From Bilabrum cf. latius (lineage: Eukaryota; Bigyra: Bicosoecida; Bigyra; Bicosoecida), in NCBI GenBank assembly GCA_965178125.1, contig OZ237768.1:558001-622000 (forward strand): DNA of 64,000 nucleotides, in the 5' to 3' direction. Shown here in pieces: positions 1 through 13,042 of this stretch (position 1 is its first letter; the number at the start of each line of letters is the position of its first letter). The translations under genes were made by a program, and so were the position numbers. The notes beneath the pieces were generated by a model. That model saw nothing but the letters and a program-made list of their open reading frames with translations, was not told the DNA's origin and did not search any database.

Positions 1-885
1 GTTGGGCGTGCACCACCCTCCCCGCACCCGCTGGCCCTGCTGATGCGTCGTTGTCAGCGTCCCGAGGACGTGGCATACCCCTGGCGTGTCTCTGAATACT
101 ACGGGCAAAATAGCCTCGTATGCGTCGAAACCGTCTTTGCCCGCTGGACTGTGGGACCATAATAGGGTTCCGCTCGCAAGATCGAAGGCCTTGACGGTTC
201 TTGCCGCGCCTACGAAGACCGTGCCGCCTTCCACCAGAGGCGTGACCGCGTTGGTGATAAGAGGAGCGTAGCTACCGTCCGAACGGTCCCGAATGTTTGC
301 GATCTGTTGCTGCCAGAGAAGCTTGCCTTCGTTTTTGGAGACCTTGTATAGGACACAGCCAGCCACTGCAAGCACAGAGTCGCCAGCGTCAACCGGTGGA
401 GCGGCCGGATTATCTGGAATAGCCTCATTTCCCAGCGTCCAAATCTGCTCTCCCGACTTGGCATCCCAGGCAATAAGTGCAGAGTTTTGGTCCTAGCCGC
501 AAAGTGTGTAGACGGTACCGCCGTCTGTCGATAGCGTCGCTCCACTAGTTGGGCCGCATGCGCTCTTGAAGTCCTTCTCCCACTTGATCCGTCCAGACAC
601 AGGATCAAGCAAGAACAACGTGTCCGGCTTTAGATCATCATTCCAAGTGGTCACAGCCACCGAATCCGCGTCGATTGAAGGAATTGTAAGCGAGGGTCCA
701 AGCTTGACTTCCCACTGCTATTTTGGATCTGCAGTAAGTGCTCGCTCCTTGAACCGAAAAGCCATGGTGTTGTTTTTTCTCAGGTGTTCTGCACATGACG
801 AACCAATCAGATACGAGACAAGGACAGCCAAGACGTACGAATGGGTCAGGGTTTTGCTTGATTTCGCTACCGTGTTCAATCGCAT
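1..885 (-). CDS. Secreted PQQ-type beta-propeller protein (3' part beyond left edge)
   Basis: Read on the minus strand from ATG at 885-883. The N-terminus has a basic start and a hydrophobic stretch (YVLAVLVSYLIG) ending near Cys-Ala, a good signal peptide. After it come repeated PQQ/quinoprotein-type blades: LLDPVSGRIKWEKDF, AWDAKSGEQIWTLG, NEGKLLWQQQI and AFDLASGTLLWSHSP, each with the Gly-x-x-x-Trp blade ending. Such propellers are scaffolds or quinoprotein oxidoreductases; no cofactor ligand or catalytic residue can be identified here, so only the fold is claimed. Two in-frame TAG codons (first bases 720 and 495) lie inside the conserved reading frame, the first directly before CAG-TGG. 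The C-terminal part is outside the window. No intron is needed. Confidence 0.75.
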
Positions 886-1157
886 GGTACCAATTGTTTG
901 GGCAAGTTCATCTGCAGCTGTTCATGGATTGCTGCAATGGTGAGAAAGCCAAAAACATTCCACCCGTGACGCCACTGGCACTCTTCATCTTCGGGAATTG
1001 GTACCAGCCAAAGCAGATTCTGCAGGAAGCGACATGCGTGGTGCTAGACTGTGTGTTGACACTCAATGAATTGATCCAGGCAAATATCAGCTGCTCACAA
1101 AACTATCATCGATAAGACCTGCTATGTATCCTCAATGCAGCGCTATCGCACTGGCAC

Positions 1158-2538
1158 TCACTGCCTCCACTCGCCCGGCAGGCCGTCTTCGTCCCCATCC
1201 CCCACCCCCACCCCCACCCGACTCAAGTCAGTCACGTCTCCATAAGGGTCAGGGTCTGATCTGGGCAAGCCACTGCCGCTACCACTGCCAGTGGCTACTG
1301 AGTGGTCATGCCCTGTGTCCTCTCGCGAGCTAGTCTGTCTGCCAGTGGTCACGTCATGCCCTTCGCCAGCACCCAATGGCAGCTCACTCGTCACAGCCCA
1401 CCTAGACACGTCCTTGTCGTGTATCCCACTACTGCCTGCACCATTCCGGTCCAGTCCCACCGCTCGACGAACCTTCTCCGAATGTTCCTTGAGCTCGGAC
1501 AGAGCTCCCGTCCACACGTGCGACAGCGTCTGGGCGCCTTCACGAACCTTCGATCGCGCGACTGACGCCGCCTCCATCCCGGCCTCTTCTGCCTTCGCCA
1601 CTGCGGTGGATGCAATGGTTCCGCTGGCCAATGCGCGGCGCCCCAGGGGTCCCTTAGCGGCTGCAGTCGCCTCGTCGTCGGCTGCACCACCGCCTCTTGA
1701 ATCTTCTTGCGCGTCCCTGATCCGCCGTCTGGATTCTTCGATGCTAGCTCTGGCTTTAACCTGAGAATCGGACCCGGAGTGACCGAAATCAGCCCTGGAG
1801 ATTTGTCGCTCGGTCCCTGCCTGCCCCACAGCGGCAAGCACGCCGGCAGAAACCGCCGTCGCTGCTCGGAATCGCCAAGGAAAATATCTAACTTGGTGCG
1901 TCCAGTTACGAGCTGCAAATTTGAATGGAAGCAAACGGCAGTAAATACTCGGACTATGGCTTGATTGGGCATCGACCGATCCAAAGCACATGCCGCAGTG
2001 TGGCCTGATAATGGCGAAAAGTTTAGGCTTAGCATGGACTTATTTGATAGCTTGAGACCTTACCCGTGGATTGTACTCGTTCCATCAGTCCTGCCGTAGA
2101 CGGTGCAATCTTGGGCGGATCTGGAACCTAGGGCAGAAAGAATCTCTCTCGAATCGCTATGGTTGCAGCGGCCACACCGACTCCGGCTAACCTGCCACCC
2201 CATTTTGCAAGTGCCCCAGACTCTCTACCGTGCTTGTCTGTTGTAGGTGCGACAAGGGACACCGCAGTGTACGAGAGGTCATACGTGCCATAAATTACTC
2301 CCACACCGCCAAGGCTGATCGCTACGAGCGGTACTGCTGTCACAGCACTTGCAAATGGAAGAAATATAACTTGCGCCATCGGCACAGGGCGATAGAGGCA
2401 GCTGCGTTTGGTAGGAACGACGTTGTGTTTTTCGGCGCATTGATGAAGTCGAACCTTCGTGAAGGCTTGAGATATACGGCCAAAATTGCGCAGAGCAGCA
2501 TGGGCGATCACCAGACTGTGCAGCGCGCACATGGTCAT
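1158..2538 (-). CDS. Unknown protein, probably mitochondrial membrane
   Basis: Two-exon model: exon 1 2538-2064, intron 2063-1913 (GTAAGG...TTGCAG), exon 2 1912-1158, stop TGA; 409 residues and in phase (1+2). The N-termin is rich in Arg/Lys/Ser/His with almost no acidic residues, then has a hydrophobic segment (VIFLPFASAVTAVPLVAISL), which suggests mitochondrial import and a membrane anchor. Exon 2 holds a second weakly hydrophobic stretch (AATAVSAGVLAAV), then a charged helical region and a Gly/Asp-rich tail. One TAG (first base 2130) lies in exon 1. I do not recognise a family. It ends 272 bp upstream of the propeller gene and starts only 47 bp from the end of the ankyrin gene, all on the minus strand. 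Confidence 0.55.
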
Positions 2539-2585
2539 CCTATCATATCATTCAGCATCCCCTACAATATAAAGTCTTGTCATAT

Positions 2586-4166
2586 TCATTTCATCGCCTC
2601 CTCCAGCACCCTCACGCACTCGTCATGCCCTCCCAACTGAGCTGCCTCCAGCGGACCCACTCTCCGCTCCACACCAGATGCTGCATCCGAAATAACACCC
2701 TACTTTACTAGCCCACCGGCCAGTTTACCCAGCCTCAGCCGTTTTGCCAGCTCTAGCGGCCTCCCTTCGCTCGCTGCCTGAAACACCATCCCAGCGTCCC
2801 TCTTGGCCTCTACTGCCCGCCTCCACCTGCACATGACCCAGCCCCGCTTCCAAGGGTCCAACCTGGCCACATCACGCATCATGCCAGCAACTCCCCTACA
2901 AAACCGGAACAAGAGCTTCAGGCAGCGGTAGGGGTCCCCACCCCCCTCGTACAGGGATCGGATCACGGACCTTGCGATCCTTGCCGCTGTCGGCTCTCCG
3001 CGCTCTCCCCCTTCCTCCTCCTCCTTCCTGCGGGCATCCAGTTTTTCTGGCTCCAGTTCATTCGGCTCCGGGCCACTTGGCTTCGGCATGTCACTGCTCT
3101 GGGCTTCCTGTCCTGCTGGGCTCCTGGGTTGGGGCGCTGCTCCCGGTCGGGCACCTGAGCCCGAGCACTTGCTTCCTGCTCGCTCAACCGTTCTCGCACC
3201 GGTTGCAGTACCCCGGGCCGCGCTAGGCTGCTTCTTCTTCTCTTCGTCTTCACTCGACCCATCCGTGGGGTCCATGCTTCGGTGCCTGGCCCCTTGCACG
3301 ATTGCGGTCCTGGACTTCTCGAAGCGCCGGCACACCTCCGGATGCTGGTAATCCTCAAATGGCACGCTACCCGCAGCCAGGAGCTCTGCCATACAGAGAA
3401 GCGCCCCACGCTGCCTGCGACCGACTTGGGACCGGGCGGTCTGTACGGCGAACCCTAGCGCCCTGGAGTCGTTCCTTTCCGACTCGGGGAGGAGTTCGAG
3501 CATGGCACGCACCACCGCGTGCCTGCCCGCCCTCGCGGCGTGCTGCAGCGGCGTCAACGCGAGAAGGCTGTCGTAGGGACGGAACTCGTCTTTCATGCTG
3601 TATCCATGCGTGATGAGTGCTCGCACCATGTCGGGGCTGCCGGCGTGGTGCAAGAGCTTCAGCTCCTTTATCTTGCCGTGCGTGCTCCACGGCCTGTCGA
3701 GCAGCACTGCGGCGCAATCCGCGTGTCCTTTGCTAACTGACTCCATTAGCAGCCTGGGCAAGGCTTTTGGAGGAGGATGAGTATCATTGCATAAACTAGA
3801 TGGATCATCCCGCAATATGTCGGAGGGTGTATTGCTGCTAGACTCGCGTTGTTTCGGATACCAGCGATCTAGGAACTTGCTCAGGACGCTTGACATCCCA
3901 TTCCTGCAAGCGAATCGCCATTCAAGATTGGGAAATCTGTGGTCATCAGATTTCTCCATAGGAGGAATGTCGCATCCCATGTCGAGCAGGAACTCTGATG
4001 CTGCGGAATTCGCATTCTCCACCGCAAGCAGCAGCGGTAGCCGGCCGATCCTATCTCGAGAATTAATGTGGTCCTGGATGTCGTGCTTCGCTCTCCAAGT
4101 TTCTAAATCTGCCACTGATCCAAATTCAGCAACATCGTGCAAAGTTAGTTGGTATGTTGATGCCAT
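2586..4166 (-). CDS. Ankyrin-repeat protein
   Basis: Single exon, ATG at 4166-4164, stop TGA at 2588-2586, 526 residues. The N-terminal half contains degenerate ankyrin repeats: GRLPLLLAVENANSAASEFL, then LTPLQHAARAGRHAVVRAML with the typical TPL-H-A-A-G-H pattern. A charged disordered linker (Glu/Lys runs, about residues 300-390) follows. The last repeat (GPLEAAQLGGHDECVRVLEE) lies downstream of an in-frame TAG at 2702-2700, so the ankyrin fold only completes if TAG is read as an amino acid. Ankyrin repeats mediate protein binding; the partner is unknown. Divergent from VWA8 with 153 bp between start codons. Confidence 0.8.
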
Positions 4167-4319
4167 TGTTTAATAATTAAGTATCCGGGATCTGGAAATC
4201 GAACATTCATCACTGGAGGTTCGTTGCATGCCAATCCAACCAAACCTCGCGACCGCCTCGTGGATAGACCTTGTCGAATCAAGTACCCGGACATTGGTAA
4301 ATTTACGCCTTACAGTACC
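4167..4319. promoter_or_regulatory. Divergent intergenic region, ankyrin gene / VWA8
   Basis: A 153-bp gap between two divergent start codons must hold both promoters. An AT-rich patch (TTTAATAATTAAGTATCC, about 4168-4187) lies just upstream of the ankyrin ATG. No further motif can be assigned with confidence. Confidence 0.4.
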
Positions 4320-7300
4320 ATGTCCGGTCGCTTACTTCTTCGAAGTCGCCTTGGCGTTTGCATAAATCGAGTGTTCCACAACAGCTCAGCACTCGGTTGT
4401 CTGAGCCGCGCTGTCCATCGTGTCGGTGCAAGGGCACCACGAATCGTATCGCGCCCTACCAGTAGTAGAGGGCAATAGATGCGCGCTACAACGCAGGCTG
4501 GTTCAGCCGGTCGAATGGTATCCATCGGTGATGTCCGGATGGAGATCGCTGATCAACACTAGGGCTCAAAGCTTGTGCCGTCTGGGTGGTTGCCCACGAA
4601 TCCAGAACAAGGTCTTTCGAGGGAAACACTATCCCATCTCCGATTCCTCATGCAGAAGCACTTGCTCGGCCAAGACGCTCTACTGCTCGGCCCGCCAGGG
4701 CCCGAGAGGTTCCGCCTCGCCATGGCCTTTTGCGAGCTCCTTGGACTGGAAGCGGAAGTGGTGCGCCTATCAAGAGACACCACGGAAAGCGATTTAAAGC
4801 AGCGAAGAGAGACCCTGGGAAGGGGTCACGCCACCTGGGCGGACCAGGCGCCGGTGCGAGCAGCCCTGCACGGGAGGGTCCTCATCGTCGACGGCCTGGA
4901 AAAAGCCGAAAGGAACGTTCTCCCGACCCTCAACAACCTCCTGGAGAACAGAGAAATGTCCCTCGAGGATGGGAGGATGCTGCTGGCACCAGACAGGTAC
5001 GACGCCATCGTCGGCCAGGGAACAACCGAAGACGGTGCTGCTCAGGGAAAACAGCCGGGGACAGACCGGCTGGCCCGCGTGTCCGATCGATTCCGGGTCA
5101 TTGGCCTGGCTTGCCCCGTGCCCCCTTACCCCGGCATGCCCCTGGATCCCCCCCTGAGGAGCAGGTTCCAGGCCAGGTACGTGGACCCGCTGCACGTGGC
5201 TGCGTCGGTGACCGGCATGGTGGGGAGCAGTGCCATGAATGGGGCCGCGACCGTGGCTGAGTCAGGTACAGCGGGTGCCACTGGTGAGTCAGCTGTGTCC
5301 GATGCAACCAGCAGTGTGACGAGTGAGGTGGAGCAGGCCATGACGGAGATCGCCGCATCCCTACACGCGTTGGAAGGGGCGGGGACGGGCGCGGGTTCTG
5401 GCGATGGGGGCGGTGGATCCGGATCCACCGGTGGATCTGGGGTCGGTGTGCCCCCGTGTCCCGCATCTCTGGTGTCCAGCGCGGGCGCCATTGCCCGCAG
5501 GTGGCCGGATGCGGCCAGGTCGCCCGATTTCATCGAGAGGTGTATAAGGCTGCTGTACCCCCACGAGGCGTTGCTGGGGGCGGGAGGGGGTGCGGCGGGC
5601 AGCGCCGTCAGGGGTACCGTGGAACGGTTAGGGATCGGATCAGGGATCGGATCGGATGGACTGCAGCCGCCGCAAGCCCACGGAGATGGGCATGGTGCCC
5701 CTAGGGGTACCGTGGTGCCTGCCACGGACGGATTCGAAACCGCGGCAACTGCGCGGCGCCTTTTGGTTCCGCAAGGCTGGCGCAGGGCGGCAAGTGACGC
5801 CACGCTGGCCTCTTGTGCCGGTTTGGATCTCTGCGTCCTGGGAGGCAAAGGCGGTGGCAAGTCCTCCTTCGTCGCCGCCCTCGGGGAGTCGCTGGGGTAC
5901 GGCCCTACTCAGACCCAGCTGGTGTCCATGCACGCAGAGATGTCTGCGAGAGACCTGTGGGCCACCAGGGAGGTCGACCACGAGGGACGAACTTTCTGGA
6001 AGGCTTCGCCGCTCGTGGATGCCGCGGTGAACGGACACTTGCTGGTCCTGGACGGGTGCCACAGGGTACCCGGTGAGGTGCTGGCAGCCGTCCTGGGACC
6101 GCTGACCCACGACAGGTTCGCGGTGCTGCCCGACGGGAGGGTCCTGTCGCACCAGGGGCAGCAATAGGAGCAGTCGGGCGATGTGACGAGTGATGACGGT
6201 GTGATGAGTGCTGAAGGTGTGACGAGTGACGTCGGCGTGCTCCGTGCGCACCCGGACTTCCGAATCGTGCTCGTAGGTGACGGCCCGACCGCGAACGAAT
6301 CCACCAGTGGATCCAACTCGGTGAGCCATCCCGATGCAACCAGCGGTTCCGGCTCATCTTCTAATTCCCGTGGAAATCGCAAGCAGCGCCAGTCCTCTTC
6401 CAGCCCCGCTGGCCTCGTGCAAGAAGAGGGCGTATCGCCCTGGCTTCACCCCGAGATACTTGGCAGGATGGCCGTGGTAAGGCTGCCCGCCATCGAGGCG
6501 AGCGACCAGCTCGAGCAGGTGCTCCGGACCGCGTGTCCCGGTGCCTCTTCTGAGGTTGCAACCGGGGTGGCGAGGCTGGGACGGGAGCTGAGGGCGGCAG
6601 CGGCGCTCGAATTCCCGACGGATGACGCCGCGCGGCAGCAGCTGAGGGTGAGCCTTCGTGCCCTCGTTGCCATGTGCCGGCGTGTGAGCGCCATGGTGGC
6701 GTCTGATGGTGTGACGAGTGATGAGGGTGTGACGAGTGCGGACGTGGTATCCCGTGGGATGGCGAGGGAGCTCTCTGCGGCGTGCAGCGACACCCTGCTG
6801 CTGCCATTCTTGCCACCCGCTGTGGGCAAGTCCGTGGCGGCTGCCCTGGAACGCATCACTGGGGCCAAGGCTCCTGCCGGTGCAGCCGGTGAGGTATCGC
6901 TACCTGTGGGTGGCAATGATGCAGGGAGTACTGCTACGCCGAAGATCGCAAATGGTGGCAAAACCGCCCTCTTTCCGGTAAGCCGGGGCAGGACCGCCGC
7001 GAGCTCCAGCCTAAGCATAACGACAACCTCCGCTGACGATTGGTGCATCGCACTGCCGCGCAAGCAGGGAACAGACCCGGCACTGGTCCCGGACGTCGAT
7101 TTCGTGGACACTGCCTCGCACACGCGCGTCCTGGGCGGCCTCGCCGCCGCCATCGCGGGCGGGTCCGAGATGCTTCTCCTGATCGGCAACCAAGGGACCG
7201 GCAAGAACAGGGTTGCTGACAGGCTGTGCGGCCTGCTCGGCTGGGAGAGGGAATACATGCAGCTGCACAGGGACACAACGGTGGCACAGCTGCTGTCCCA

Positions 7301-10300
7301 GCCCACGCTAGAGGACGGTAAGCTTGACTGGCAGGACTCTCCTCTGGTCAGGGCGGCTATTGAGGGTCGCTGCTGCGTGCTAGACGAGGCGGACAAGGCG
7401 CCCACGGACGTGCTTGCCCTGATTTCGTCTCTGGCAGACGGGCAGCTGAGGCTGCCTGATGGCAGGATGCTGCTGAGGACAATCGATGCAGCAACAGCCA
7501 CAGAAGCAGGTTCTGATTCGGTCACCGCTGGCAGCGAACTGTCAACGAGCGGAGCCGGCGATTCAGCTGTCACCGTGCCAATCCACCCGGACTTCCGACT
7601 GCTCGTGCTGGCCAACCGGCCGGGCTTTCCGTTCCTGGGTAACGCATTCTACGAAGAAGTAGGTGCCGCATTGACGTCATTCGTGGTGCCAGCGCTAGAC
7701 GAAGAATCGGAGCTGGCGGTGGTGAAAGCGGCGGCGCCCGACGTCGACCCAGCGCTGCTGCGGTCCATCTGCGGCGCGTTTGCGGAGCTCCGAGAGCTCA
7801 ACGACCGGGGCAAGATGCAGTATCCGTTCAGTCTGAGGGAGGCCGTGGCGGTGGGCAGGCACCTGCATCGGTTTCCAAGCGATGGTGCAGCCGCTGCGTT
7901 GTCAAATGTTGTGGCATTTGACGCCTGCGACCCTGCCTCTGCCCGCACCATCGCGGATGTGTTTGCCAGCAGGGGCATTTCAGTGGACCCTGCCGGCCTG
8001 AATGGGGACCCTTTGAGGGACGGCGGCGCGGGCGTGGGACATGAAGTGAGGGTATCTCCTGCCATTCCTGTGGGCTCTGGTGGACCGGCCGGGAGTGATG
8101 AGGCCGTTGTGGAGTTGCCGGCTGGTGAGCTAAGGCTGGAGATGCTTAGAGGAAATGGTGGTGCTGATGGTGCTGGTGATGCAGGGCGCAGGTGAGTGTG
8201 AGTTATCTGGATATTTGCTTGGGGTGGTGGGATATGCTTAAGTGTGCTATGGAGTGGTCGCGTTGTGGGAACCCTTCCTGTCCTTTGAGAGATTCAAATA
8301 TCTCCAATCCCTCCCATTCCCTCCCCCTTCCTTCCTTTTCTCTTGCAGGCAAGGTGTTCCGCTCGCAGTGCGCTCGCCGGCCTCCATCCAGGCCTGGCAG
8401 CTGCCCAACGGGGCCGCGCAATGCAAGAGAGGCAGGGAGTTTCGCATACAGCAGGGCAGGCTGAGAACGTTCACTGAGGTGCTTGGAACCTGGCGGATTG
8501 CAGAGGGCAAGGAACTTGATGCGGATGAGCCCGGGTTAGACAGCAAGGGTAAGGACAAGACGAGAGGGAGACAGCGACGCCGACAATCCCAGAGTCGGTC
8601 AGGGATGAAGGAAGAGGAAGAAGGCCAGGAGACGGTCCAGTCGGTGGCCGGCGTGACCAGACACATGCTACTGCAAAGGGGCAATGGATAGCAGCAGCAG
8701 ACTAGGGGTATGCCACCCGCCGTGGATGTTGTCCCGCTGGCAGGAGACACGGCATTTGCCACGGTGGGGCCTGCCCTCAGGTTGGTAGTCCTTCAGGGCC
8801 TCGTGGACAGGGGTGACAGCTACCAGGGTCATCGAGTTGGGTCATCGAATGATAGCGCCACGCTTGCATCCCAAGGAGTCTGTCTATCCAACGACCGGTC
8901 CATCACGAGCATCGACCTCACGCACGCGCTGTACCCAGCGGACTATGGCGGGCTTGGCTCGCACCCCATTGATGGTGGCGGGTTCTGGGCCAGGCCAGTG
9001 CACCCAGGCACTTCGGCCGTCTGCGGGCTGCCTGCAGTTACCGGCCTAGCGGGGATCGAACCTGGGGCGCCACGTCTGCGGGCAGATGCAGGAGCCAACC
9101 CGATTGCTGTAGCGCAAGAGCGGGGTGAGGTGGCTGCGGTGGTGGTGCCGGGCATCCAGAAACTGCTGCTGGTGGCCAGCAACGGGGGTCTGGAGCCCGG
9201 CTACATGCATGCTGATAGGGCTGCTGGCAATGGCGGCGGCGCTGGGGCAAATCCCACGATCGCCGCAGCTGACTTACCCAGCTTCACTGCTCCGGACGAT
9301 GCCATGGTTCAGTGCCTGGGATTGACCGATGGCGGTGATTCGCCGGGAATCAACAAGTACCAGTCCACCGGTGGACTGATGGCATCCTTCCGGCTCATGG
9401 CTGGAGGGGGCAGGCAGCGGGAAGTGGATCCTTCGCAGCTGCAGTCGTGGGGCGTTGCTGCCACGATGGCGGTTCAATGGCCCAATCAAGGCGGAGCAAG
9501 TAGTGCTGATAGTGATCATCAGAGCGAAGCGAACGAAGCTAGCTCTAAGGACGGGAGTGTGTGGGCCAGGCACATGGTCCTGACTCACAGGAAGGGAGGC
9601 AGGGAAGTCGCGTATGTGACGTCAGCTGACGTGGGAGCGGGACTCAGGGGCAGAAGCGAGGCGGAATGGGTGGGGATACCGGGCGTGGGTGATTTCATCC
9701 AAGAATGGGAGATTGAAATTTCGAGTGAGATCGGTCGCGGCGTGACTGCAGGCATAGAGGCAATCGACACGGATGGGATCGGGACTGTAGCTCTTCGGAT
9801 CGTCGGGGCAGACTCGGAGACCGGGGTGCGTGTGGGCCACGTATCACTGCAATGCAATGCATCGTTGGGAGATCGCCACGACATTGCATGGATCGTGCGT
9901 CGGGTCGTGCAGATAGGTGCAGGCCGCGACTCAGACGGTTCGTCCTCTTTGGATGTGGCAAGCGGGGTCCTGCCAAGCATGGAGCAGGGCCATTCCACTG
10001 GCAACCCTGGCAGTCCGACCATATCAGTGCCAGCATCAGTGGGGATGAAGCGGCCCCACGACGAGAAAGAGAACAAGGGCGAAGGTAACAAGGAAACCGA
10101 TTCGCCCGATATGTGGGAGGGCATCGGGGACGGTGACCAGGTACTCTCTATCATGTACACCAGTGGATCACGCAGCAATGGAGAAGGCTCGTCAATTGCT
10201 GATGGTGAAGCTGGCAATGCTGCTGCTGGCAGCATGCTCACCGCACTAGTTGCCAGGAGAAGGCCCACTGTCAACCAGTCTGCCAGCAGCGGCACGCATC

Positions 10301-12180
10301 TGCAAGGGGACTCGAAGAGGGAACTACCCGCTGATTTGAAGCCCAGACCGGGCGGTGTACTGCCTGTTGTAGGCAAATCTGGGGGCGCAAATTCCGCCAG
10401 TATTGCGCTCCATCAGGTCCGTCTCCAGGTCCTCGATGCGAACGCTGCTGCCGCTACCCCTCCCATTGCCGACGATGCCCTGACTGGTGCGACCATGGAC
10501 GATACGGGCGCGCTGCAAGTGCTACCAGGGGGATCCACCGCTATCATTGCGCCCCATTCATGTGCAGCGCACGGTGGTGCAAGCGCAGTCACCATGTTCA
10601 GTCCGGAGCATGGTCTCCTCCGCACCGTCGGACTGCCCGCCCGCGGCTGCACGCTCATCCCAGTCGGCACGGGTGTGGCGAGTGCGCGTACAGTGGAGGC
10701 GCCCTCTCTGATTGCCAGTCCTCTCATCCTGGCCCAGCCCAGCAGGCAGCTGCTTCTCGCCTTCAGTCCTGGCGGCCTTGTGCAGGCCCTGCAGGTAGAC
10801 CCACTGGCGCTGCACGAGAGCGAGAGGGCCTGGAGGAGACTGGTCGGTCTGCCATCCGGGGAACAAGGGAGCGATCAAAGCGAGGATGGAACTGGCGATC
10901 AAGGCGAAGAGCGGGGCACAAAGAGCCTGAGACTGAGCATCGAAGGAGGACAGAGTACTCTGGGCGGCAAGACCATCCAGCAGGCCTAGGCGAACGGCGG
11001 CATCCCCAACTCGTCGCCGCCACCTCTGACCGGACCCAAGCACGGGAAAGAAGATCCGAGCAACGCACCGCACGTAGGTGGCAATACATGGGCGGGCGGC
11101 ACGGGCGGGTCCAACACAGCGGGGCTGGGCGGCGTGGGCGGGCCTTACCGCCTGGACAAAGGCCACGGGGTACCCAAGCCAGTGTCAGATGAGGTCAAGG
11201 CAGCCGTGCCCGAGGAGATCAGGAGGCGAGCTAGGGCCGCAGCGGAGCAAGGGCTCAAGGACAGGCTCCGTGCCATTGGGATGGATCCAAAGGTGGCCAA
11301 AGAGTACATCGCCATGCGGTCCAAGATTGAGGAGCCCGCCTCCCAGCTCAGGGCTCTGATCCGATCCCTTCCCTCGGGGAGCAAAGAGAGGGTCTGGAAG
11401 AAGCTGCAGCAGACGGGGGAGCTGGACGAGTCCAGGTTGGTGGACGGTCTCGCGGGCGACAAGCTGGTCTTCAAGCGACGGACCTCTGCGCAGCCTCTGC
11501 CCGGTGTCCCCATGCCCGGCAAGCGCAGGATCCGCATCGTGGTGGACGTGTCTGGCAGCATGTACAGGTTCAATGGGGAGGATGGGAGGCTTGTGCGGCT
11601 GCTGGAGTCGGTCTGCATGGTGATGGAGGCGCTGGATGCCACGTCAGGCGGATCCGGTGGGTCCGCAGGAGGTGGCACAAGCGGCCCCGGTGGCCTAGCC
11701 TGGAGCATATCAGGCCACAGCGGCGACTCGGATCGGATCGAGTTCGTGGAGGAGGGCGAGTACCCCGAGGACGAGGCAGACAGGATGAGGGTGCTGCAGC
11801 GCATGCTGGCGCATTCCCAGTTCTGCCAGTCGGGTGATCACACCGTGCCCGCCACCCAGCGAGCCACTCGTGAGGTTACCGAGGCGTGCGCCAGGGACGG
11901 CGCCACTGGGCTGGTGCTTGTAGTGAGCGATGCAAACCTGAGGCGGTACGGGATCCCGGCGAGTGCGCTTGCATCGGCCATGGCAGCGCCATCGATTGCG
12001 GGCGGATAGGGCGGGAAGGTGAGCACGCACTGCGTGATGATCGGGCAGCTGGGTCGGGAGGCAGAGATGCTGGCGCAGGCCTTGCCGGCTGGTCGGGCGC
12101 ATGTGTGCATGGAGACGGCTGGGCTGGTGGAGGTGTTCAGGGACGTGCTGCGGCAGGAGATCGAGTCGGTCGGGCGGTGA
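4320..12180 (+). CDS. VWA8: VWA8-like mitochondrial AAA+ ATPase with C-terminal VWA domain
   Basis: Exon 1 4320-8191, intron 8192-8348 (GTGAGT...CTTGCAG), exon 2 8349-12180, stop TGA; 2,567 residues against about 1,900 in animals. The first in-frame ATG opens an Arg/Ser-rich leader without acidic residues (MSGRLLLRSRL), fitting the mitochondrial location of VWA8. Then follow the SIGDV strand, a degenerate first AAA module (LLGPPGPERFRLAM, SRDTTESDLKQRR, LNNLLENREM), a second with Walker A GGKGGGKSS, and a third with Walker A GNQGTGKN, QLHRDTTV and Walker B VLDEADKAP. The end holds HVGGNTWAGGTGG and a VWA domain with an intact MIDAS (VVDVSGSMYRF), finishing LPAGRAHVCMET. Extra length is Gly/Ser/Val-rich insertions between modules. 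Six in-frame TAGs; one (about 8689) precedes CAG-CAG-CAG. Family function is ATP-dependent remodelling, substrates poorly known. Confidence 0.95.
5422..5437. repeat. 16-bp perfect palindrome in VWA8 coding sequence
   Basis: GATCCACCGGTGGATC is fully self-complementary and sits in a Gly/Ser-rich insertion of VWA8. Related palindromes with a CCAC-GTGG core occur at 6299-6312, 9361-9378 and 33838-33849. Confidence 0.85.
9361..9378. repeat. 18-bp perfect palindrome in VWA8 coding sequence
   Basis: CAGTCCACCGGTGGACTG is fully self-complementary, shares its TCCACCGGTGGA core with the copies at 5422 and 33838, and is translated within a poorly conserved stretch of VWA8. Confidence 0.85.
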
Positions 12181-12341
12181 TTCAAGCCGGTTATTCAATT
12201 CGGTTGTACTCCTGTGCTAGGTTATGGCGACAATCTCGGAGATCAGAGTCAGGATCTCTGGTCAGGATCGGGCCACGCCCCTTTTGCATTTACTGACCAT
12301 TCGGATTCCGGGTACGATTGAGGCACAAAAGCAAGCGAAGG

Positions 12342-13023
12342 TTAGGCCTAACTAATCTCTGATACAGATACCGAATCCCATAACAATCTAGCCTTGCCAC
12401 AGCGGAGCCACCGGACACATTCGCCGGACGCATCCATGCGCTCAAGGAGTGCCTTGCAGTCCAAAGCGGCCTCCTCCTCCAAAATCTCCTTGAACAGCCA
12501 ATCCTGATTCCGGTTCGCGACGAGCCTGCCACTCCCATCGGCTCGCCTCGCCCTCGCCCAGGTCTTCTTGTGCTTCACTCCCTACGCCGCTGCCAGCACC
12601 GCTGCTTGGCCCACTGCTGCCTGAAACCCGCAAACGTGGAGCAGGTCCCACCAGCCCATAGGACACCCTTGCACCGCCCTTCCATGGGCGTTCTCTCGTC
12701 GCACCGAATGCCATCCTTTATCTCCTATTCACTTCCAGTCTCACCGCAAGTGCCACCATCTGGTCAAGCACGAATCTGCCTAAGGCAGCACTGGCTGCCT
12801 CCGGTGCCGGGAAGCGCGTGCCGTACCATGCTTCAATGAGGGTCTTAGTTGGCCACTTACGGAGCACCAGCTGCCTGGGCGATGGACAAAAACGGATATT
12901 GTTCCGGTTTGCTGGACCGCGTGACGCGGACAAACGCGGTCCCACGAGCAGCAAGCGAGCCGTCACAGTTGGCGCTTCCTGGTATATACCAAGGGAGTAT
13001 CGACTGAAGCTCGCCAGACGCAC
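12342..13023 (-). CDS. Unknown small protein (5' end unresolved)
   Basis: Model: exon ending at 12745, intron 12744-12621 (GTGAGAC...GTTTCAG), last exon 12620-12342 with stop TAA. Both exons are phase 0. The 3' exon reads AAVGQAAVLAAAQG (with TAG as Q), a basic patch (HKKTWARARR) and an acidic helix (WLFKEILEEEAALDCKALL). The 5' exon contains RKWPTKTLIEAWYGTRFPAP. I see no in-frame ATG in the 5' exon, so the true start or an upstream exon is missing from the model; 13023 is only the limit of the open frame. It faces ERI1 head-to-head and converges with VWA8. No family recognised. Confidence 0.4.
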
Positions 13024-13042
13024 ATATAAGTTGTTTACTAAT

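Noticed and set aside
4320-12180. VWA8 as a decayed pseudogene because of six in-frame TAG codons
   Set aside because: No in-frame TAA, TGA or frameshift occurs in almost 7.7 kb of coding sequence, ATPase and MIDAS motifs are intact, and the same TAG-only interruption occurs in every neighbouring gene.
12341-12352. Palindrome GTTAGGCCTAAC as a regulatory site
   Set aside because: It lies at the 3' end of the small minus-strand gene, overlapping its TAG and TAA codons; it is a single copy of this exact form and no other support exists.
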